From contig CM048553.1 in the NCBI GenBank assembly GCA_026413225.1, positions 137,360,190 through 137,424,189 of the forward strand: a stretch of 64,000 bases of DNA, read 5' to 3'. The DNA is from Otis tarda. Taxonomy: Eukaryota; Chordata; Aves; Otidiformes; Otididae. Below the pieces are notes generated by a model. The model worked only from the letters and a program-made list of their open reading frames with translations. It was not told the DNA's origin and ran no database searches. Below are positions 62,001 through 64,000 of the stretch, in pieces (position 1 is the first letter of the stretch; the number at the start of each line of letters is the position of its first letter). Made by a program: the position numbers and the translations under genes.

Positions 62001-64000
62001 TTTCAAATTATCATCCTTGCTCATCTCCATAGTCCACATGACAATTTGAGAAGATATCTGTCTTTTCTGAATTAAGTCCAATATATGTTTGTGAGTAAGT
62101 GGATTTGTTACAAATTAAAAATTACCTGCTTAGTATTATAAATAAAACTACAGAACAGCCTGGGTTGGATTTAACCACTGAAATGTGCAAGACTTTACAA
62201 ACAATGCTTGTATCTGACTTACAGCTAATAAAGAAGGGATTTAATTGTAACGGCTGGAGATATGACAGGATCTAGCTATTGGAATAGTTTGTTAAAAAGG
62301 TAAGACCAGAATACAGCTGTAGTATTGCCTCTTATATTTCTATTTTCTTTTCAACTGCCTGAAAGGACCTAAAGCTTGAGCCATTTGAAGAGGAAGTTTT
62401 GGAAGAAAATGCAAAATCTGTAAGTGCTTTTCAAGATAATGACTTTTGACATTTGATTTTCAATGCCATGTAGTAAGACAACAATCTCACCTGATCTCTT
62501 TTGTTAAAACATAAAAATTAAAAAATGTCCCTCCTCCCTTTTCCTAGTAGTAAGAAGCCATTTTAGCCAGCAGAATATATTGTGCAAGACACAACACAAC
62601 AAAACGTAGAATATGTGGGCAAAACTTTCCTGTTAACTTTTGCATTGTTTTCAAAGGATATAGTGAGCCAAAAAACTCAGCTCACATAAGGAGTAAAAGG
62701 TGTCATTAATAAGATTTACCAAATTTGGCAGCAGTGTTCATGGGAGCATCTCAGCTCCCGATCTCCTAATGCTGCATGCATGCATGCTTTAAATCATGGC
62801 TGTACAGCCCTCCCTCCCTTCCTCCCAGAACTGCTATGAAAGACAGGAGAACATCTAGTGTCAAGTAGTAATCAATGTTACAACTTAGAAACCCCAGATA
62901 ATAACCAGAAATAAACTTACTTTTAATTACGTTCATGTCCCAAGATCGAGATCAATTTTTCAAATACACTAGCATTCCTAAATGCAGGACTTTGAACCTA
63001 ACAAAATGCAGATCGAATAACACATGAAAAAATAACCAAAACAGATGATCCATCAAATTCCTTATTTCATTGCAGGAGTTGTATTAGATTTTTCCTTTTT
63101 TAAATGAGATTATACAATATTATTAGACAGGCTGCTTATGAAGAAGGGATAATCCATGAGATAACAGTATCAATAATTAAGGCAGAAACAAGTCGAAAAC
63201 CTGTACAAGAAATGAAGTTGTATTAATTAAGAAGCACATGGTGCTTCTTCAAATATTTCATTACTAAAGTTGATAAGCTTCAATGAATATGTAAACTACT
63301 TAACATTAGCTGAATTATAATCATCATAACTCAAGATAAATAAGTCTTCTGTACTGCCAAGTGTTTCCATAGTCTTATTTATAAAGATTGTTCATTTCTG
63401 TCAGGTGAAGGAAAAAAAAAACCCTCTCTATTCATCATTTAACTTGGGCTACCTTAGAGGTCTCATTCAGATACAGGTCAGAGCTCTGAAAGGTAAAAAA
63501 CTATGACTGCATCTCAATGAAAGTAATGCTGCATCCAGTGCAGATTGTGGGACTGTGCTCTTATCTCAAACCTGACACTTGCTTGCATACAGATTAATCC
63601 AAGGAAATACGCTGACTTTATTGCAGACTATTCCAAAGATCAACATTTGCTTTGCACTCTTCCAAAAAGACACTCATTCAGGCTCCAGATAACTCTCAGT
63701 TTCTCTAAGGTGGACACTGATTTTGGTTGTTTCCATTCTGTGCCTCAGCTTGCTGGAGATATAAAAGCTACACTGAGGTGTTTCTACTTTTCCCCTCTAG
63801 AGCACTAAAAAAAGGACTGCAAACTCTGAAGGAACTTTTGTGGGTTTTCTTTGATGATTGTTTTTTATTTTTTTATGATAGACTTTTCTGAGTTTAAAGT
63901 ACAAGGAATTCAGAGGTTGATATGGCAATAATATTGAATGTTTTTGTATCAGCACATAATGATTGTTCAACGTCAAATGTCTGTGCTAGAAGAAGAAATC
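7928..64000 (+). CDS. NECAB1: NECAB1, N-terminal EF-hand calcium-binding protein 1 (exons 1-10, 3' part beyond window)
   Basis: Whole-gene entry; exon segments follow separately. NECAB1 is a cytoplasmic Ca2+-binding protein of neurons, with EF-hands at the N-terminus, a NECAB-specific helical region in the middle and an ABM-like domain at the C-terminus. Ten exon pieces here join to 243 codons without a stop, each bounded by AG/GT. Residues 15-243 follow human NECAB1 as I recall it: EF-hand 1 loop at residues 20-31, atypical EF-hand 2 loop at 54-65, helical/coiled-coil region about 101-145, basic Ser-rich linker about 146-183, second coil 184-209. Human NECAB1 is about 351 residues, so roughly the last 110 residues are missing off the right edge. 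NECAB2 and NECAB3 differ clearly in the linker and in EF-hand 2, so the paralog call is firm. No frameshift or premature stop was seen. Confidence 0.95.
8038..8400 (+). repeat. Polypyrimidine (T/C) tract with TTTTCCC repeats
   Basis: About 350 bp that is almost pure T, then T/C with isolated G, beginning some 70 bp after the exon 1 donor. At 8313-8336 four CCC triplets are spaced by TTTT, so the minus strand carries four GGG runs with 4-nt loops, a G-quadruplex-capable motif. The near mirror symmetry of the T/C blocks would also allow triplex (H-) DNA. Confidence 0.85.
8484..8664 (+). repeat. Inverted duplication, arm A
   Basis: Matches the reverse complement of 12207-12386 over about 180 bp with roughly a dozen differences by eye, most of them in T-runs. 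Shared landmarks are GGTTAGGAGAGGTGCTGGGTG at the outer end and GACCCTGATGGATTT at the inner end. Sequence beyond both ends does not match. No known repeat family is recognised in it. Confidence 0.88.
10451..10960 (-). mobile_element. CR1 LINE, 5'-truncated, antisense
   Basis: Read on the minus strand it contains the end of the CR1 reverse-transcriptase ORF, with [19 protein letters not shown]-type and HWNRLP motifs in an open stretch at 10502-10888. It ends in the CR1 3' tail with a single octamer (left edge, 'aaatcatagaatagtttggg'). No full ORF remains. Confidence 0.93.
11263..11828 (-). mobile_element. Solo LTR of an endogenous retrovirus, antisense (566 bp)
   Basis: Begins TGTTGTGGTTTAGCCC and ends CCAGAACA in + strand reading, that is, TG...CA ends. 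The flanks are TGGTG (left) and TGGTA (right), a near-perfect 5-bp target duplication. It is the same family as the LTR at 47473-48165, in reverse: both share the 'gtcaccacacagtttctt', 'tcaacattctt' and 'cagctactgaga' blocks. No internal retroviral sequence is attached. Age is moderate, judged by differences from its relative. Confidence 0.85.
12207..12386 (-). repeat. Inverted duplication, arm B
   Basis: Reverse-complement partner of 8484-8664, with about 3.5 kb between the arms. The enclosed interval carries a CR1 and a solo LTR, each with its own signature, so the two arms are not the ends of either element. Confidence 0.88.
12956..12980 (+). CDS. NECAB1: NECAB1 exon 2 (25-nt microexon, residues 15-22)
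   Basis: Preceded by a pyrimidine-rich tract and tttag, followed by gtaag. Encodes ILRRADKN plus the first base of the next Asp codon. This supplies the entering helix end and the first three residues (D20, K21, N22) of the EF-hand 1 loop. At 25 nt it is a microexon not divisible by three, so skipping it would shift the frame. Confidence 0.93.
12981..21246 (+). other. NECAB1: NECAB1 intron 2
   Basis: Bounded by gtaag and tttcag. Apart from one antisense CR1 (18353-19131) it is AT-rich unique-looking sequence. A small triplicated GTGAATCAA unit lies at about 16170-16190. No coding or RNA gene was seen. Confidence 0.9.
18353..19131 (-). mobile_element. CR1 LINE, 5'-truncated, antisense
   Basis: On the minus strand it has RT-end motifs ([31 protein letters not shown]) and the octamer tail at the left edge. 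Inside, a 20-bp segment is repeated in tandem with a 25-bp period (19073-19092 and 19098-19117), a local duplication not typical of CR1. It is older than the copy at 24.5 kb judging by interruptions. Confidence 0.93.
21247..21355 (+). CDS. NECAB1: NECAB1 exon 3 (EF-hand 1 to EF-hand 2, residues 23-58)
   Basis: Acceptor tttcag, donor gtaag. Completes the EF-hand 1 loop: D20, N22, D24, G25, S28 and E31 occupy positions 1, 3, 5, 6, 9 and 12, a canonical Ca2+ site. The following [19 protein letters not shown] is a NECAB signature. The exon ends inside the EF-hand 2 loop after DTHNT, leaving two bases (GA) of the next codon. Confidence 0.96.
21990..23000 (+). mobile_element. CR1 LINE, 5'-truncated, sense, about 1 kb
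   Basis: The longest CR1 in the window. It shows the RT catalytic-region remnant on the + strand ([20 protein letters not shown]-like), then [31 protein letters not shown] and [12 protein letters not shown] motifs in several open pieces, and ends 'cctatgattctg'. Its 3' part differs from the other copies here, so it is probably another CR1 subfamily. The left edge is approximate. Confidence 0.92.
24452..25190 (-). mobile_element. CR1 LINE, 5'-truncated, antisense, relatively young
   Basis: Two long open pieces on the minus strand (24565-24915 and 24881-25153) carry near-consensus CR1 RT end motifs. The tail at the left edge consists of five uninterrupted copies of TCATAGAA (24453-24492), that is, TTCTATGA in element orientation. 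Few interruptions and a long intact tail point to a younger insertion than its neighbours. Confidence 0.94.
28180..28575 (-). mobile_element. CR1 LINE 3' fragment, antisense
   Basis: Left edge 'atcatagaatcacagaatcatagaatgg' is the octamer tail; on the minus strand an open piece (28278-28571) keeps [19 protein letters not shown] and [13 protein letters not shown] motifs. Breaks off abruptly near 28575. Confidence 0.92.
32206..32256 (-). mobile_element. CR1 3'-tail scrap, antisense
   Basis: About 50 bp with three degenerate octamers and 'atagaatggttagggctgga', the very 3' end of a CR1. Nothing further of the element is recognisable. Confidence 0.75.
36706..37846 (-). mobile_element. Solo LTR of an endogenous retrovirus, antisense (1141 bp)
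   Basis: Begins TGTCGTAGTTCAGCCC and ends AAACCACGACA on the + strand, with TG...CA ends that are imperfect inverted repeats. It is flanked on both sides by AATAC (36701-36705 and 37847-37851), a perfect 5-bp target duplication. Its middle is GC-rich with CpGs, which explains the overlapping open frames at 37.0-37.8 kb. The end sequences resemble those of the 566- and 693-bp LTRs, but the body differs, so it is a related but separate family. No internal region is attached. The perfect duplication suggests fairly recent insertion. Confidence 0.9.
39367..39392 (+). CDS. NECAB1: NECAB1 exon 4 (26-nt microexon, residues 59-67)
   Basis: Acceptor ttccag, donor gtaagt. Completes Asp59 and encodes NLDTEELC plus one base. 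It carries the C-terminal half of the EF-hand 2 loop (D62 and E65 at positions 9 and 12). Loop positions 3 and 5 are His56 and Thr58 and position 6 is Asp59 instead of Gly, so this second site is unlikely to bind Ca2+ in the usual way. Like exon 2 it is a microexon not divisible by three. Confidence 0.93.
39510..40004 (+). other. 164-codon open frame in intron 4, probably non-coding
   Basis: Begins [20 protein letters not shown] and has no recognisable domain, signal peptide or membrane segment. It sits wholly inside intron 4, 117 bp after exon 4. With stops at about 3 in 64 codons, one or two frames this long are expected by chance in 64 kb read six ways, so length alone is not evidence. A perfect 20-bp hairpin lies within it. 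I do not recognise a family and treat it as unproven. Confidence 0.2.
39779..39826 (+). repeat. Perfect 20-bp inverted repeat (hairpin), 8-nt loop
   Basis: TCTGCTGATTCTCTTGTCAT at 39779-39798 is exactly complementary to 39807-39826, separated by gtgcatat. The stem is short for a vertebrate pre-miRNA (usually about 30 bp with mismatches), but long for chance. Confidence 0.9.
41342..41439 (+). CDS. NECAB1: NECAB1 exon 5 (residues 68-100)
   Basis: Acceptor ttttag (AG at 41340-41341), donor gtaagt. Encodes [20 protein letters not shown] followed by [13 protein letters not shown], the helix after EF-hand 2. The first codon is split with exon 4 and reads AAA (Lys68), where I recall Glu in human NECAB1 (ELCEYF). 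The rest agrees closely. Confidence 0.95.
47473..48165 (+). mobile_element. Solo LTR of an endogenous retrovirus, sense (693 bp)
   Basis: Starts TGTCCTGGTTTCAGCAGG, ends GGCTAAACCACCACA and is flanked by GTGCA on both sides (47468-47472 and 48166-48170), a perfect 5-bp target duplication. A TATA-like 'cagtatataagtgg' lies near 47730. It is the same family as 11263-11828, in the opposite orientation. No internal retroviral region is present, so it is a recombined solo LTR. The intact ends and duplication suggest a fairly young insertion. Being sense, its promoter would read along NECAB1. Confidence 0.92.
50437..50625 (+). mobile_element. CR1 LINE 3' fragment, sense
   Basis: About 190 bp: 'gtggtggaacactggaacag', the 'gatgccccatccctgg' block and the 'cttccaaccctaacc' 3' end with one degenerate octamer. 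Same subfamily as 24.5 and 56.4 kb. Confidence 0.9.
52232..52578 (+). mobile_element. Old CR1 LINE 3' fragment, sense
   Basis: Recognisable by 'gttcagcctggagaagaggctgag' near its start and 'gggggttggactaggtga' near its end, with a diverged middle. No octamer tail remains. This is an older subfamily than the other copies; both ends are approximate. Confidence 0.75.
54042..54178 (+). CDS. NECAB1: NECAB1 exon 6 (NECAB helical region, residues 101-145)
   Basis: Acceptor tttttag, donor gtgagc. Starts [20 protein letters not shown], the most conserved stretch of the NECAB family, and continues into a Gln/Leu/Glu-rich amphipathic helix ([20 protein letters not shown]) predicted as coiled coil. Ends with two bases of an Arg codon completed in exon 7. 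Confidence 0.96.
54179..55822 (+). other. NECAB1: NECAB1 intron 6
   Basis: Bounded by gtgagc and tgtgcag. No repeats, RNA genes or convincing open frames were seen. Confidence 0.9.
55823..55935 (+). CDS. NECAB1: NECAB1 exon 7 (basic Ser-rich linker, residues 146-183)
   Basis: Acceptor tgtgcag, donor gtatgg. Encodes [20 protein letters not shown] then [18 protein letters not shown]. This paralog-specific linker matches NECAB1 rather than NECAB2 or NECAB3. It is basic (KRSARRLQR) and Ser-rich (NNSLSASS), so it is likely flexible and a possible phosphorylation target. Ends one base into Gly184. Confidence 0.95.
55936..57355 (+). other. NECAB1: NECAB1 intron 7
   Basis: Bounded by gtatgg and ttccaaag. 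More than half of it is a sense CR1 (56449-57281); a short CA/GA-rich patch lies near 55968-56000. Confidence 0.9.
56449..57281 (+). mobile_element. CR1 LINE, 5'-truncated, sense, about 830 bp
   Basis: An open piece of 174 codons (56508-57032) has the CR1 RT end: [53 protein letters not shown] and [15 protein letters not shown]. It continues through the 'gatgccccatccctgg' block to 'ccattctatgattctata'. Same subfamily as the antisense copy at 24.5 kb. It ends about 74 bp before NECAB1 exon 8. Confidence 0.95.
57356..57432 (+). CDS. NECAB1: NECAB1 exon 8 (second coil, residues 184-209)
   Basis: Acceptor ttccaaag, donor gtgtgt. Encodes [20 protein letters not shown] then DRLEKK, matching the human coiled segment. 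The exon begins only about 74 bp after the end of a sense CR1 insertion, so the branch point and pyrimidine tract must lie in that short stretch. Confidence 0.95.
57433..62365 (+). other. NECAB1: NECAB1 intron 8
   Basis: Bounded by gtgtgt and tgaaag. No CR1 or LTR recognised. 58.3-60.8 kb is less AT-rich than its surroundings and carries several protein-like open stretches on the minus strand (separate entry). A short palindrome, 10-bp stem with 4-nt loop, lies at 59364-59387. 61.0-62.3 kb shows nothing nameable. Confidence 0.85.
58909..59289 (-). other. 126-codon minus-strand open frame, protein-like, unidentified
   Basis: Begins [20 protein letters not shown]; its middle is Glu/Lys/Leu-rich and helical in look ([20 protein letters not shown]), followed by a basic/aromatic stretch ending WREYW. 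Such composition is unlike the Ser/Cys/Phe-rich chance frames elsewhere. I do not recognise the family. It could be a fragment of a retrocopied host gene, part of an old mobile element, or chance. Another open stretch on the same strand (59689-59889) also has a plausible composition. No promoter, splice site or poly(A) tail ties them together. Confidence 0.25.
62366..62419 (+). CDS. NECAB1: NECAB1 exon 9 (acidic spacer, residues 210-227)
   Basis: Acceptor tgaaag, donor gtaagt. Encodes [18 protein letters not shown], an acidic spacer. Its length (54 nt) is a multiple of three, so skipping would preserve the frame, unlike most of the other complete exons here. Confidence 0.94.
62420..63952 (+). 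other. NECAB1: NECAB1 intron 9
   Basis: Bounded by gtaagt and tgtatcag. AT-rich; nothing beyond a short CATG-type run near 62774-62788 was seen. Confidence 0.88.
63953..64000 (+). CDS. NECAB1: NECAB1 exon 10, partial (residues 228-243)
   Basis: Acceptor tgtatcag at 63945-63952. Encodes [16 protein letters not shown], matching the human stretch just before the ABM-like C-terminal domain. The exon is cut by the window edge. No donor is visible. Confidence 0.93.

Noticed and set aside
1-64000. tRNA, rRNA, CRISPR or operon-like structures
   Set aside because: Looked for and not found; the window is a vertebrate gene with long introns.

Overview
The window comes from a bird. It is AT-rich vertebrate DNA with very long introns, peppered with CR1 LINE copies that carry the bird-type TTCTATGA octamer tail, and it holds several solo endogenous-retrovirus LTRs. 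One host gene could be recognised: NECAB1 (N-terminal EF-hand calcium-binding protein 1), on the + strand. Its exons 1-10 run from the start codon at 7928 to the right edge, where exon 10 is cut off. The ten pieces join in frame into 729 nt (243 codons), all with GT/AG splice sites, and match my recollection of human NECAB1 almost residue for residue from the first EF-hand on. The extreme N-terminus is different and shorter. The last third of the protein (antibiotic-biosynthesis-monooxygenase-like region) lies beyond the window.

Layout: 1-6235 is intergenic with no gene I can support. 6235-6785 looks like an old + strand LTR, followed by a CR1 tail (6938-7036). About 7150-8040 is a CpG-rich promoter region containing exon 1. 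Intron 1 (7970-12955) starts with a 350-bp pyrimidine tract. It also holds two ~180-bp arms of an inverted duplication (8484-8664 and 12207-12386), an antisense CR1 and an antisense solo LTR. Exon 2 is a 25-nt microexon and exon 4 is 26 nt. Intron 3 (18 kb) holds three sizeable CR1s, a CR1 tail scrap and a 1141-bp antisense solo LTR with a perfect 5-bp target duplication. Intron 5 (12.6 kb) holds a sense solo LTR with a perfect 5-bp duplication and two CR1 scraps. Introns 6-9 are shorter; a CR1 ends only about 74 bp before exon 8, and intron 8 carries an unexplained minus-strand open patch.

NECAB1 is a neuronal cytoplasmic Ca2+-binding protein; the parts seen here are EF-hand 1 (canonical loop), EF-hand 2 (atypical loop), the NECAB helical/coiled-coil region and a basic Ser-rich linker. 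Nothing here is an operon or a multi-gene system. The points most worth a second look are the intron 1 inverted duplication, the divergent short N-terminus, the pyrimidine/G-quadruplex tract just inside the gene, oppositely oriented LTR and CR1 copies that bracket exons, and the minus-strand open patch in intron 8. All homology statements come from memory and reading by eye; no search was run.
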